Assembly: GCA_026874595.1 (NCBI GenBank)
Contig: CM049314.1
Span: 66,823,300 to 66,887,299 of the forward strand
Direction of reading: 5' to 3'
Length of the DNA stretch: 64,000 bases
Origin: Sipunculus nudus
Taxonomy: Eukaryota; Annelida; Sipuncula; Golfingiida; Sipunculidae
Shown: positions 1 to 11,485 of the stretch, piece by piece
How positions within the stretch are numbered: the stretch's first letter is position 1
Layout of the letters: every line of letters begins with the position of its first letter
Translations under genes and position numbers: made by a program
Notes under the pieces: model-generated
Database searches by the model: none
Seen by the model: only the letters and a program-made list of their open reading frames with translations
What the model was told of the DNA's origin: nothing

Positions 1-1045
1 AAAATTTAATAAATTCAATATAAATTCAAAATAGAATATTCCGTAAATCAGATTAATTTCCTCTTCACCACGGACAAATTATATACCAAACTTCTATATA
101 CCACAAACCCACTGTCAGATATAACTTTATTCACCCCACTAGTGCACAATCATATCGCTACTCTACTAATCGTCAATCGTCATTTATGCCCATGAACATT
201 ACTGATGAACTTCAAACCATTAATTATTAATGTGTCAGAGGGCATGAACTCAACATAACCCAAATACCTGACCTGGACATTTATAACCTAACATTATGGG
301 TTAAACAATGGCCCCCTGGGATCCTAGACATTACGGTTCAAGTTCGGAGTAGCCAATCGGTGCCTATCACAGCGTCATATCGACCCTCTGGCATTACGAC
401 TAGATAACTAGCGCCAGAGTTTCATTACATCTAATGCTGAGGATCGCATTATAAGGCCTTATGAAGATGCAAATATTTTCGTCATTTCTGACAACGCTTC
501 ATGGCCTTTAGGTACACTTTCAATCAAAATAAACCAGGCCATTCGTTAGCATTTATTGTGTACTTTCTAATAATACCAAATATGAGCGAGAAAAGTTCCT
601 GTTTAACCCAGTACATTGGTAAACCCCTCGGCATGTTTGTTGAATTTGTGACCGCATGAACACAAGCATGGCTCGCTCGGGTTACAGGACGCAGGCAGCT
701 TGCAGGCGATACAGGAAATGACCCGTGTCCATGGAGATGGTGTTTCAGTTTGGGTTGTGAGCTCACATGTATACTTTTGTGTTTATTCATCATTCTTAGC
801 ATAATATTGAGATTATGGTCCGTTTACCACGATATGAATGCAACCTGATACGAGACCACTGCCATACATTCCTCAATATTACTAGTATCACGAATCGAGT
901 AAGCTTACCAGCCCAATTATCCGATTGCCTACTGAGTCGGGTTGTCACGGCTATGAACTATCACAGAGTATACCATGCGTTATGGTATTCATATAATCAA
1001 TCATACATATGTACAGCCACTTTTTATACATATTCCACTTGACAC
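1..1045. other. intergenic, no gene recognised
   Basis: Moderately AT-rich DNA. The short ORFs here have no recognisable domain, and there is no splice-site pattern or codon bias suggesting a gene. The last part leads into a dispersed repeat tail beginning near 1,040. Confidence 0.5.
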
Positions 1046-1122
1046 CTGATGAAGGAGCTCTAAGCTTCGAAAGCTCGTGAACAAAATAAACAGTCTACAC
1101 TAAGGCGTCGTCATCTTCATAT
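1040..1122 (+). repeat. dispersed MITE-like 3' tail with hairpin (copy 1)
   Basis: This block has CTGATGA at 1,046-1,052, a hairpin GGAGC/GCTTC, then GAAA at 1,069-1,072. An A-rich link and a GGCGTCGTCATCTTCAT end follow. The same order occurs at 45,073-45,145, where it is the 3' half of an element with terminal inverted repeats. No 5' partner was found for this copy, so it looks truncated. An (AC)(AT) microsatellite follows directly to about 1,157. Confidence 0.55.
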
Positions 1123-1124
1123 AT

Positions 1125-1156
<32 letters not shown>

Positions 1157-1230
1157 GCATAAGACATGTATGTGTACTCGAGTTGTTAATCAAACGGCTG
1201 GCACTACACAGTATTATTAAACATCACCAC

Positions 1231-2446
1231 CAGGGCTGGGGTAATTGAAAATGTAATTGTAATTGAATGTAATTAATTACATTATTTCATGTAATTGAAA
1301 GTAATTTGTAATTGAACATATTTCGAATAACATGTTATTCTAATTGTTATTAATTACTTTGAAAAATACACTGTAATTTGAATTACTTTTAAATCACACT
1401 TAAATAATCTGTCTGAAGTCAGACAAACAAACGTGTATATCGATACACAGTTGTCATCGCTGTGGATCCCTCTGTGCCCAAGTTTCACCAGAGCTGTGTT
1501 TCCAGCTTATCCCTAACATTGTTTCTGGGGAGGGTGTGAGTGCCTGACTTTCCCCGAGATAATTTGAAGTAACCCCAACTGCAAACATCCTGGCTGCATT
1601 CATCCAGTCTATCTGCTGGTCATCAAGAAACATCTTAACGACTTAAGGGGCTGGTTGCTTTGGGTTTTGATGGCAAGGACCTATAGCATTGACCATGGAG
1701 TACATACGTATAGTTTCCCCTGAGCAATGGTCTATATGTTTACAGCTCATGCTTAACAAGGTTTCCTGTGAGAGCTTCTGAGGGACTTCACCCTGACAAT
1801 GAAGCACCCGGCCCTCTTCTCTTTTTTAATCAGACTTCAAAATGTCCAGGCTATCAGTAGTTCATCCAGAAACATCAAAAGTTGCTGATTGCATTGTGTT
1901 TGGGATTGCAATGACCTATCAATGACCAGGGAGTGTGCACATATACAGTGATTTAACGACAATAGAGTCATCATTAAAGCTTTTGTGTCCTAAGGGAGAA
2001 CAATGTCTAAGGATAAGGGACTTTCACTATCAGCAGGCAAATTGTTTAGGCTATATAGATGTTCCATGAATGACATCTTTTCAGATTTTGTTGATGATAA
2101 AGTGCAACCAACTGTTTGATAACATATCATAGATATGCACCAAATAGACATGCAATTAATGGAACCAAGCAGTGCAAGTACATCCGTTTACTTTTGCATT
2201 TAGCATAGTAAACCAGCAAACACAATATAAAGTGATACGTACCCTGACATGTTTCATCATTTTAATGTAAATAAAGTTCCCTTTTGTGGTTAGTTTCAGT
2301 ATTCTAAGTGTCCAAGTATTTTAACTGACAACAAAGTTATTGAAAGTAATTGTTATTTTAATTACTTTTCAATGTAATTGTAATTAATAACATTTGCAAA
2401 TCTATGTTATTGTAATTTGACATTTTGAAAGAAATTGTAATTAATT
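1231..2446 (+). mobile_element. non-autonomous hAT-like element, 3' end cut
   Basis: It starts with CAGGGCTGGGGTAATTG, which resembles hAT termini, followed by a dense run of TAATTG/GTAATT words to about 1,400. The same kind of words return at 2,335-2,446. The 900 bp between has no ORF of note. The expected right terminus (inverted CAGGGCTGGGG) is missing because the 5' end of the Helentron-like element begins exactly there. The class is inferred from the terminus only. Confidence 0.45.
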
Positions 2447-3003
2447 GTATCCCCAGACAAAGTCGGGATACTATGGTTTAGGCACGGTCTGGCCGCCGCC
2501 GCAGATTTTATTTAGGCGAGATAACTCAAAAGAATTTTCACGGATCTTTATGAAACTTGATATGTGTATAGATAGTGGTGAGAGGACGAAGCCTGTTTCA
2601 AAATGGGGTCTTGCATGGATTGATCCAAATATCAAGTTAACCGATGATGTTGGAAGACAGGTGGCGCCACCTTCTGTCCTTTTCTTGTTTTCGCCCATTT
2701 TATACCCCATCTTTGCCACTTGACAGTACTGGGAGCATTATGAATAAAAAAAACCTAGTGGACAGATTGGGCTGAAATTGTGCATGTCCATTGATCTTGG
2801 ATACCTCAATCTTGCATTCAAGACTTGTGGCGCCATCAGCAATCATTTTTGTTTGGCGTCCATCCATACATTTGCTTTAGGTGAAAATTGCTCATATCTC
2901 AGGAGTCGTTCAATGTGTTGGTCTGAAATTTGGCATGAACATCCATCTTGGAGAGTTGTCTCGTCAACCAGACAGGTGGTGCCACCTACCTTACCGTTTT
3001 CAT

Positions 3004-4078
3004 AGTGTAAAGTAGAATACGGGTAGTCGATAGGCGACTACGTGTATCCACCTAAATCAGAGTGGTATGGGTGAAGTGAGGCATGGATTGAGTGGTATTG
3101 GGAAATAGAGTGAGATGTGTTGCATATAAGCTTGGATGTCTGCCACGTAAACATGACTTAAGGTGGCACCACCAACTTAAACTAGCGCTTGATAAGGTGC
3201 ATCAGTGTTGCAGGTTTGGCGACTGTACCTCAAACTTTTTTTGGAGTTATTGCGTTAACTTCTTTTTAGCATTATTGCTGCTGTGACCTTGAAAAATGCT
3301 ACAAGGTCGTCCGTCTTCCAGCATGACCTAGCGCTTGATACGATGCACCAATGGTGCAAGTTTGGTGCCTATACCTTAAATTCTTTTAGAGTAACTGCTT
3401 TAACAGAAGTTTAGCATTATCGCTGCTGTGACCTTAAAAAATGTTTCAAGGTCATCCGTTTTCCAACTTGATCTAGCGCTTGATAAGGTGCATCAATGGA
3501 GCAAGTTTGGTGACTGTACCTCAAACTGTTTTGGAGTTATTGCGTTAACTTCTTTTTAGCATTATCGCTGCTGTGACCTCGAAAATGTTTCAAGTTCATT
3601 CGTATTCCAGCTTGATAAGATGCATCAATGGTGCAAGTTTGGTGCCTATACCTTAAATTTTGTTTTGAGTAATTGCGTTAACATAATTTTAGCATTATCG
3701 CTGCTATGACCTTAACAACTTAATCAAGGTCATCCGTTTTCCAACTTGACCTAGCGCTTGATAAGGAACATCAATGGTGCACGTTTGGTGACTGTCATCA
3801 AACTGTTTTCGAGTTATTCCGTTAACATCATTTTAGCATTATCTCCGCTGTGACCTGATTATACTTGGCCCCACCTGTGCGGAGAGGAAAGGTCAGAGGT
3901 CAACCCAAAATGAGGACACAACAGTTCACATGTGACCCGATCATAATTCGGAGTTTCTTGAAATGCCGTCTAGTGGTTACAGAGGAGTTCTCCGGAAACC
4001 TATGCGGTAGCGGCGGAGGAGCAGGCGGCGACGGCCGGCTGAAAACAAAGTATCTTCAAAACTCAGTTTTGGCAGATA
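3004..4078 (+). mobile_element. insertion nested in Helentron-like copy A
   Basis: Copies of the host element read straight from a CATAGAATAAATTAATCCCC-type sequence. In this copy that junction is split by about 1.07 kb. The insert contains a 145-bp tandem array, a GC-rich stretch (GGCGGAGGAGCAGGCGGCG near 4,013) and no recognisable protein. Clear terminal repeats were not found, so its class is unknown. Confidence 0.5.
3172..3858 (+). repeat. ~145-bp tandem repeat, five copies
   Basis: Copies begin near 3,172, 3,317, 3,462, 3,606 and 3,737. Each contains CTAGCGCTTGATAAGGTGCA, then GCAAGTTTGGTGACTGTACC, then GCATTATCGCTGCTGTGACC. The fourth lacks the CTAGCGC segment and the fifth ends early. 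The copies are diverged, so the array is old. Confidence 0.75.
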
Positions 4079-4455
4079 CAATTAATCCCCTTTTCTCAAG
4101 AGTGATTCACCGTATTGGCCTGAAATTGTGCATGTCCATAGATCTTGGATACCTCCATCGTTTACTCAAGACTGTTGGCGCCAATTGTTTTCATGTGGCG
4201 TCCATCCGTACACTTGCTTTAGGTGAAAATTGCCCATATCTCAGGAGTGGTTCAATGTATTGGTCAGAAATTTGGCATGTACCTCCATCTTGGAGAGTTT
4301 TCTCATAGACCAGAAAGGTGGCGCCACCTACCTTCCCTTTTTCATGGAATAAATAAATGCCCTTTTCTCAGAAGTGATTTCCCGTATCGGCCTGAAATTG
4401 TGCATGTCCATTGTCTGGGGATACTTTGGCACCGTAGGTGCCAAGAAATTCTTGT

Positions 4456-4985
4456 TACATTTGGATGTAATTGACCCCCGCCCTGATCACCAAACTGCCA
4501 GGTCACCCATTAGATACAACAACAACAGCACGGGTATTAATAGTGGTGTGCTACATGGATGTGCCTTGGCAGTGGTCAGGGGCGAATCCTTGATTAATGC
4601 TGAATAGAATACACGAAGGTTTTCTAAACATACATTTGCTTTCGGGCCTTTGTAATTTAATTTTGGAAATATGTATTAAATTAAAATTACTAATATACTT
4701 GGATATAAGGTATAAAATCCATGTTTTACGTAATACTGCACATTAAAAGGATATATAACATTCATACCATATTGATTGTTAGTAAATGTGTCAAATTCCT
4801 GAGGTACAGATGACCTTCATAGGTGTAATATGTGCTTTAAAATTTTATTGTAGTGGAAATATGAGATTTTAAACTAATTTGTTGGAAAGTTCTAATGTGA
4901 ATACTTAACCCATATATAAAACTCGTTCAATTTGAAATAAAATAAATTCTAAGACTAGAAATGATTTATAAAAAAATTAAGGTAA
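4456..4985. other. intergenic, AT-rich, nothing recognised
   Basis: AT-rich sequence without a supported gene, repeat end or regulatory site. Confidence 0.5.
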
Positions 4986-4989
4986 TTTA

Positions 4990-5930
4990 ATAATGACGAA
5001 AATAGCAGTTTATACGTCAAGGCTTTTAATACGTCAAATTTTCTTCCCCCTTTTTTTATTTGCCTGTCAATGACGGGATGCGTTATGGTATACCCACGTA
5101 GTCCGTCCATTAACGTTAAGTCACTTTTTATGGATTTTCACAAAACTCACCATACGTATTTACTAGAAGATTATTTCGTCCGAATTCGATTATAGGCAAA
5201 ATTCACACAAATTTGTTCATGTCAGATGTCACCATGCTACTTTGTGTTTTCGCCATGATAACTTCGGCAAAAACATTTACTAATACAATACCCCGAATTA
5301 AACTATCGGCAAAGTTCACATATATTTTATGAGGTCAGAGGTGACAAAACATACGACTGGCGTATTATGCACCATTGCGTTGCTCTTATTTTAAAGAGAG
5401 AAATAAAGTTTTGATGACGTCATTTCTTACAGAAGTCATGTTTCTGTGACGACACGTGTTGGAATCAGCCCGAGGGTAGGGTACAGTATCTTGAAGTCAG
5501 TTTCCACAGAGACGTTAACAGGAAAATGATGATAATAATGATAATAATAATGATAATAACAATAATAATAATAATAATAATAAAATTGATCATAATAATA
5601 TTAATAATAATGATATAATATTACTTCAACTATTACTATTATTATAATTATTTTAATATAAATACATTTGTTATAATTATTAGTAGTAAAAAAAACTATG
5701 CTTCATTCAATAATAATAAAAAACTATAATAATAAATCTTTTGGTTAATATTTATAATTAGTTTAATAAATATCCATTAAATCTCTGGTTAGTTATCGCG
5801 GCGACACTAAACGTTGACGGACGGACCGTGGATGTACCATATTGCGTCCCGTCCTAGACAGGCGTATAAAAAATTGGGTAGATAAAACTAGGAAAAAGGC
5901 TGAACGTATAAACTACTAACTTCGTAAGTA
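4990..5930. mobile_element. long inverted-repeat (foldback-type) element
   Basis: The left arm at about 4,990-5,122 and the right arm at about 5,804-5,930 are reverse complements over roughly 125 bp, at about 75-80 percent by eye. Examples are GACGGGATGCGTTATGGTA against the complement of TACCATATTGCGTCCCGTC, AGTTTATACGTCAAGGC against GCTGAACGTATAAACT, and GTCCGTCCATTAACGTT against AACGTTGACGGACGGAC. The 680-bp spacer has an (AAT)n-rich tract (about 5,528-5,730) and no ORF. This fits a foldback or long-TIR MITE. The exact ends and a target-site duplication were not resolved. Confidence 0.6.
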
Positions 5931-7574
5931 ATATTTTGTTTATTTTTAATTAAATCCTTTATTATATTTTTTATTTCCAATTTAAGCAATTTAAAAATTT
6001 AAAAAATATATAAAATTCTAAAGCCAAAATATCTGTGTGAGGTACACACAACAGAATATCTCAAAACCTGTATTCACAATTAGATCTGGATCAATTCAGT
6101 CTACACTTTCGGGTTGAATCGGTCCCCAGCTACCACAAAAATGTCTGACAGCCTGTATTCCCACATGTTTTAAGTCTCGCTGCTTACGCTGTAGATATTT
6201 TTATAAAGTAAGTTTTAACCTACATCCTTTATTCTAGCGGGTGACAGCAATAAGAATGTGCACCTTTCACAGCTAAGTAAAGACTCTTCATCATATACCG
6301 AATCGCTGCTACACTTCTAGGCGAACAAAGTCTCACTTATAGAGCGTTTTGATTATGTATGCACTGGAGAAAAAGCTGCAAGGACGAGCTGTGCAGGCAA
6401 AGTGTAAAAGCCTGCAACTTTGCATGGATCAGTTTCTCATGAACAGGAATTTATCATGGAATTATAGAGCGAATTTACTTTGTCTGAGATTAATGATTAT
6501 GAAATATCAAGTTTAAATATCGTACAAGCATTCATTGTGTATATTTTGTTACAACAGGCGTCCTTGACTTGAGATGTGCAGGGGTATGATTTTTTTTTTA
6601 TTTTATAAGTTTGAGTATTTCTCATTTTTTTCAGTATTAATAAATAAAAGTATACAAAGCCTATCGTGTTAATTTCCTGTCGTGCTTGTATATTTAAGTG
6701 GAAAACAAAATCAGTAATTCAATATTATATTGAATAGTGTGATGTCGTGGGTTTGTCGATATAAGGCAATTAATGTCGGGTCGAAGACAACAACACATGC
6801 CAGTAACTGAACAAGGTTTTACTGAATCCCCACTCCCGGTGTCGCGGAATATAAAGCCCCGCTAACGCTGTCTTGGAATATTATCACAAATAGCTACTAA
6901 GTTAACAATGTACGCCCAGACGAGTTATTGTAAGACCCTCTATAGATTAAAAATGAAAGTGAAAAATGAAAAATAAGCGAGACAAGCAATAACACAGATA
7001 TAGCAAAGGAGAGAGAAAGAAAGAACATGAAGAGAAATAGCTTAAATCACAGTTAATATCAAAGAATAATTGACACTTTTTATCATTTCTACGTAAGTTT
7101 AATCTTTCATGTAAACATAAAAGATTTGGAAATTAACGTCATTAAAGTATAACGTTGGTTTTAAGGAGTAATAACAGTGAAAAAAGCATTTATCTTATCA
7201 ATAATTTGGTGACCAGGAGAAACGTATTATTGAAACATTCCCGATTCTTGCTCCTATTTGTGTCTCTCGATTCAATGTACACATTAAATGTACAAAGCTA
7301 ATCGGGTATTTTGTGCTCAGCTAGAACGATCAAGTTGCTAGTATAAACAACTGATCACGAGAGTACGCCTTTGCGGACAGAGTATGCCTTTGTTTGCCTA
7401 GGATGTGCCTCATCGGCCCGTGCAATGATTATGGAGTGCCTCCTACATATCATAGGATATGTTCAGAACTCCGCGATGGTGAAAGAACTGTCCCTGAAGC
7501 TCTTAGAGCTGTTGGACACTGCATAAAGTTAAACTAAATATCATTTATGAGATAATTCATGCCACATGACTTGA

Positions 7575-7576
<2 letters not shown>
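5931..7576. other. intergenic, nothing recognised
   Basis: AT-rich sequence with no ORF of interest, no splice pattern and no repeat that I could match elsewhere in the window. Confidence 0.5.

Positions 7577-7626
<50 letters not shown>
7577..7626. repeat. (TA)n microsatellite
   Basis: About 25 uninterrupted TA units. Confidence 0.95.
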
Positions 7627-7629
<3 letters not shown>

Positions 7630-7978
7630 ATATATGTACCTAATATATGTGCACATAAAATTTGAAATAGTGGGAAAAAAATGTGTCTAAAGCCCTTAGA
7701 GCTGTGGAATTATGTATGTAATATATGTTCATATAATATAAATTGATTCTTTAACTGTGTATATATACATATATGTTAACTACTGTTAGTTGACATCAAG
7801 GGACTCATTAGTTACTATTGCACAGTATTACTTCTGCACTCTTGCAGGTTTTCACCAGTGATAAATAAAATTTACAGAATTGTTTGTGTAGTTACCTTAT
7901 ATATTGGTAATATAAATTGATCCATTACTTCAAGGGTCTCACAGTTACCTTTAATAGTTATTAAAAAAAAACTTTTTT

Positions 7979-8102
7979 TTGGGGGGGGGGGGGGGCTTTT
8001 GTCCTCTTTATCATTAAGGTAGGGGGATTTTGACCGGGGGGGGGGGGGCTTTTGACCGGGGGGGCTTTTGTCCGGGGGAGGGGGGCTTTTGTCGGTACCC
8101 CC
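7979..8102. repeat. poly-G / GGGGGCTTTTGTCC repeats
   Basis: Runs of 7 to 15 G are each followed by CTTTTGTCC or CTTTTGACC, four times in 120 bp, ending GGTACCCCC. The preceding bases are A8 and T8 runs. The pattern predicts strong G-quadruplex potential on this strand. Its origin (element terminus or expansion) cannot be told from one copy. Confidence 0.8.
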
Positions 8103-9690
8103 ATATCACTAGTCATTGTGAACCGAGCAGGCCTTTCATAAAAACATGGTGAAGTGACGTTATTTTACCCTGAAACCCTGAGTTCACGCAAACCCTATGC
8201 GTGAAAATCGCTCCTCTGGCGATTTTCACGCATATACGCAGTTTTCCATGCATACTGCATGTGGCTGGTTTTATATTCGCGAGGTAAATCTTTCGCGAAT
8301 TCTTGATTTTGAACGTTTCGCGAGACTTTAATTTTTCGTCATTGCACCAGAATTTAAGTAAGACAGTTTTTGTGTTAACTATAAAATGAAAATAAATCCC
8401 ACAATACCTCACTCATTTCTGTTACAGTCATTATATTATGACCCATGTCAGAGTGGACTGCATACATTACATTAATTAATGTGTGTTTACCTTGGCCAGT
8501 ACCGATACCATACACAGGTTAGACTGGTGATTAACGAATCATGTATTCAAATGTGTGATAACTAGTTTGTTTGTGTAGATGCACCATTAGATATTTAATT
8601 CAATGAGGCATTTAATTCCCAAGGGTTTCACATGTTAAATCACATTTGCGAATATCGTGAAATTAAACCGTCCTTAACGATAAGGTAACTACAGTTTGCT
8701 GCTGTATACGAAAATATAAAATAAAACTCAAGCATAAAACAATCAATTTCTATTAAGTTGTATGCCTAGAGTTACACTACTCGCCACTAGCTGCATTATC
8801 TAGAGGACAGTCCTTGCTCACCATAGTTCACACCTTTTATTTAACAAATAGGTTAATCCTGTTCAGTGATAATCAGCTAATTAGCTGAAGGGGGGAAGGC
8901 TATGGAACTGCAGAGGGAGTCAGATCTATGTCATGGTTGTGTACACAAGAAATATATCAAATGAGCGCCATGCTCTTTATCTCATTTTGCTGTGCCAATG
9001 CAGTCCTCTTAACTAGCCAGTGCTCTTTGGCTCATCCATTGTTATAGCACACATCAGTCTTTAAGTTATGTAAAGCTATATCCAGCTGGTGACAGAGCCA
9101 GATGCACCCCCATGCAGTGACTAATATAAGATCACAGGTATAATCCTAGTACTCTACCCTCAGCCATGTTATGCAATATCTCAGACTGGCTACAAGTATA
9201 GGCCACTTACCTTACCTTGCTTGCACAGTTCTTTATTTCTGGCTATTACACCACATTTTGTAAAGTGTATTCCATTGCTTCATGAATGAAGACTCACTTT
9301 ACTCAGCAGTAGTTATAGTGTAGGAGGATATGTCACCGAATATTTTTTCGTTGTAAAAAAATCCTACATGTCTTGTTATTGTAAGATTATAAACTTTGCA
9401 AAAACAATATGGTGATTTTTTTGTTTGAACGTATTTATTTCACCAGGATTACCAAATAGCCCACGGGCTAATAAGAAAGCTTTACTGGACAAGATGAAGT
9501 ACAATACAAATATACTATCAAAATTATAAAAAAAATACCTAGACGAGGAAAACAAAAAAAAATTTATACAATTTTCAAGGATACATATAAAAAACACATA
9601 TATACACGCACATCACAAGAAAAAAGAGGTACTGATAGACCCAAATCAAGGTTAACTTAGAATATACAACTAACATCGGCTAACACATAT
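8103..9690. other. intergenic; short TTCGCGAA-type motifs only
   Basis: No gene recognised. At 8,270-8,340 TCGCGA appears three times, and at 8,640-8,680 GCGAATATCGTGAAATTAAA resembles small interspersed motifs common in mollusc intergenic DNA. An antisense ORF across 8,113-8,412 has no domain I can identify and is probably chance. Confidence 0.4.
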
Positions 9691-9699
9691 AAAGTTTAA

Positions 9700-9960
9700 T
9701 TACTTCCTTCCCCAGTTCCTGGCCATGCCACCAAGGAAGCCCAGGACGACGTACTTGTTTGTGAGAGAAACACAAAACACAGCCATGAGATACGGCGTAC
9801 CCATATAAAGCCTGCAGAGCGCTCATTATGGGTCGGGTTTGGCCGTGAAAACTCTCAACGCTTCGGTTGAGATTCGAACTCATGTCGGACTTACTTCCCC
9901 CCTCTTACCATCTCTCTGTTAACATGAACTAACTAAAAAGTGGGTCGTTCTTTCTAAGGA
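9700..9960 (-). mobile_element. tRNA-derived SINE remnant
   Basis: On the minus strand there is a Pol III B-box-like GAGTTCGAATCTC (plus 9,868-9,880), with an A-box-like GATGGTAAGAGG about 35 bp upstream. The spacing is shorter than in a full tRNA, so this is probably a degenerate SINE head rather than a tRNA gene. Confidence 0.4.
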
Positions 9961-10232
9961 CTTGAAATTAACCCGGTTGTTGTGTGACAACATATCCCAT
10001 AATAGAGCATTGTGTTTGATTTTAAATTAAAATACCCTGTGCGAAGACAAATATGACCTTAAAACTGATTGATTTTTAGCCATAATTGATATTTGCAATA
10101 TATATTTGCAATATTTGCAAGGTCTTTTAGTGGAAAGAATTTCGTAAAGATATACCATCATCCCACATTTTCCCCCTTCTACTCGGTTGGGATCCATGTA
10201 TACGTTGCAGGATAAAGTTTAGCATATTGCAG

Positions 10233-10374
10233 GCATAGAGCTCAAACGTACACCAGGACCTGCAGAGCTTACAGAATTCCGGACCTAAGGAGATACGAAA
10301 CAACGTACTTCGTCATCCACGGCTGGAAAATGAGGGGAACGGACATGAACCCCATCTTGTACGAGCTCCAAAAG
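10233..10374 (+). CDS. lipase-like exon with the oxyanion HG motif
   Basis: The exon is bounded by an AG acceptor (10,231-10,232) and a GT donor (10,375). It starts in phase 1 and ends in phase 0. TYFVIHGW matches the conserved beta-strand that ends in the His-Gly of pancreatic-type lipases. The exon itself is open. Confidence 0.75.
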
Positions 10375-10547
10375 GTAGATGTATATGTTTATACTTCAGT
10401 AATATTCCTGTCAGAATATCTAGTATTCGTGGTCTAAACATGACGTATAAAATTAAGTCTATAATCACTCTTTTGAAATTGTGTGTGAAGTTGTGAACAA
10501 GTATTGGTTGGACGTGTAAATTACTTTTGATCATGTACTTTGTTCAG

Positions 10548-10785
10548 CGTAACAAGCCCGTCTTCGTGGTAGACTGGAATAATTGGGCTAAGAACCTGCA
10601 CTACATGGCCGCATGCGACGATACATGGTATGTAGGAGCCCAAGTGGCTGAATTCATCCGGACTCTCGAACAAGAGACCAGGGTCATACGAAATCAGATC
10701 CACGTGATCGGGTTCAGCCTCGGCGGGAAAGTGTCAGCGGCCATGGCACATAGCCTGGGATGAAAAAAGGTGAAGAGAATCACAG
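10548..10785 (+). pseudogene. lipase-like exon with GFSLGG elbow and a TGA
   Basis: The reading frame enters in phase 0 after TTCAG and leaves in phase 1 before GTATGT. It contains the VVDW strand and the GFSLGG nucleophile elbow with the catalytic Ser. The frame is stopped by TGA at 10,760-10,762, where relatives commonly have a basic residue. CGA to TGA is the simplest explanation. The frame then resumes with VKRITG, which is the expected continuation before GLD. Confidence 0.75.
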
Positions 10786-11317
10786 GTATGTTACCCTTTA
10801 AATTTCTAAAGCAATAAAGGGATTGGTGAATAAGAGATGAACAAGATTTATAAACAGTAGCAATATGGGCATCATAATGAAGAATCTGAAGGAAAAGCGG
10901 ATATATATATAAAACCCGAGTAGCCTGAATTTAGATAACGCCAAAAATTTTAAAATGGAGCTTAAGCTATGTCTGTAATGTACGGTATTCTACAAATAAT
11001 GAGTCTTGCTGGGTTCTGAATTAGCTCGGCCAAGTGTGGTATTGAGATACCATGCAAATTAATAAATGTACACACAACAATCTTGAACGTTATGACATAA
11101 TGAAATCAATTTAAAAAGAGATGACGGTCTTCTGAATAATATGAAATGTTATAATGTAATAAAATATAATGAAAAGTTTTCTTTGTCTTAATTTTAAAAA
11201 TATATTTTGAGGATGATGTGCTGTTGAGGCGTTTAAATATAAATGATAAACATTGCAGTTTACGTAAATGATGCCAGCACATACAGTTTGCTAAATAAAG
11301 GAACGTGTTTTCGGCAG

Positions 11318-11485
11318 GGTTGGACACACCACTTTACTGTAGTGCGTACATAACTGGTCCAAAACTGCAGCCAAATTTCGCCGAGTTTGTTGATACCATC
11401 AGGACAACAGCCATCTCTGGGATACACAGTCAGATACAAGGCCAAGTAGACTTCTACACCTGCAAGAACCAGGAATGCCTCTCAG
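11318..11485 (+). CDS. lipase-like exon with catalytic-Asp region
   Basis: The exon enters in phase 1 after TCGGCAG and leaves in phase 1 before GTAATG. ITG-LDTPLYC corresponds to the family GLDPAxP segment containing the catalytic Asp. FVDTIRTT corresponds to FVDVIHT, with the family His replaced by Arg. GQVDFYTC corresponds to GHxDFYPN. Loss of the expected His in GQVDFY also hints at relaxed constraint. Confidence 0.7.

Larger units (their letters stand above)
2441..4455 (+). mobile_element. Helentron-like non-autonomous element (HINE type), copy A
   Basis: The left subterminal block has GTATCCCCAGAC at 2,447-2,458. Near the right end is its perfect reverse complement GTCTGGGGATAC at 4,413-4,424, followed at once by an 8-bp stem hairpin (TTGGCACC, loop GTA, GGTGCCAA; 4,426-4,444) and a TTCTTGTT end. 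The centre consists of about 138-bp half-units in pairs of about 277 bp, each with a GGTGGCGCCACC-type palindrome (2,663; 2,975; 4,316). Subterminal inverted repeats, a terminal hairpin and internal tandem repeats are the hallmarks of Helentron derivatives (HINE/DINE-1/oyster 'pearl' type). The element has no transposase. It is interrupted by a nested insertion at about 3,004-4,078. Confidence 0.65.

Noticed and set aside
1046-1085. Canonical hammerhead ribozyme
   Set aside because: The CTGATGA and GAAA core is there, but stems I and III and a cleavage GUC/GUH site are not visible, and an extra A precedes stem II. Kept only as a structured-RNA finding.
2445-4607. Several ORFs of 75-147 codons
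   Set aside because: They translate the Helentron-like tandem units and the nested insertion. The same words recur in all frames and copies with indels not in multiples of three.
9860-9965. Possible tRNA gene
   Set aside because: A B box is present, but no seven-pair acceptor stem or anticodon arm could be built. A SINE remnant fits better.
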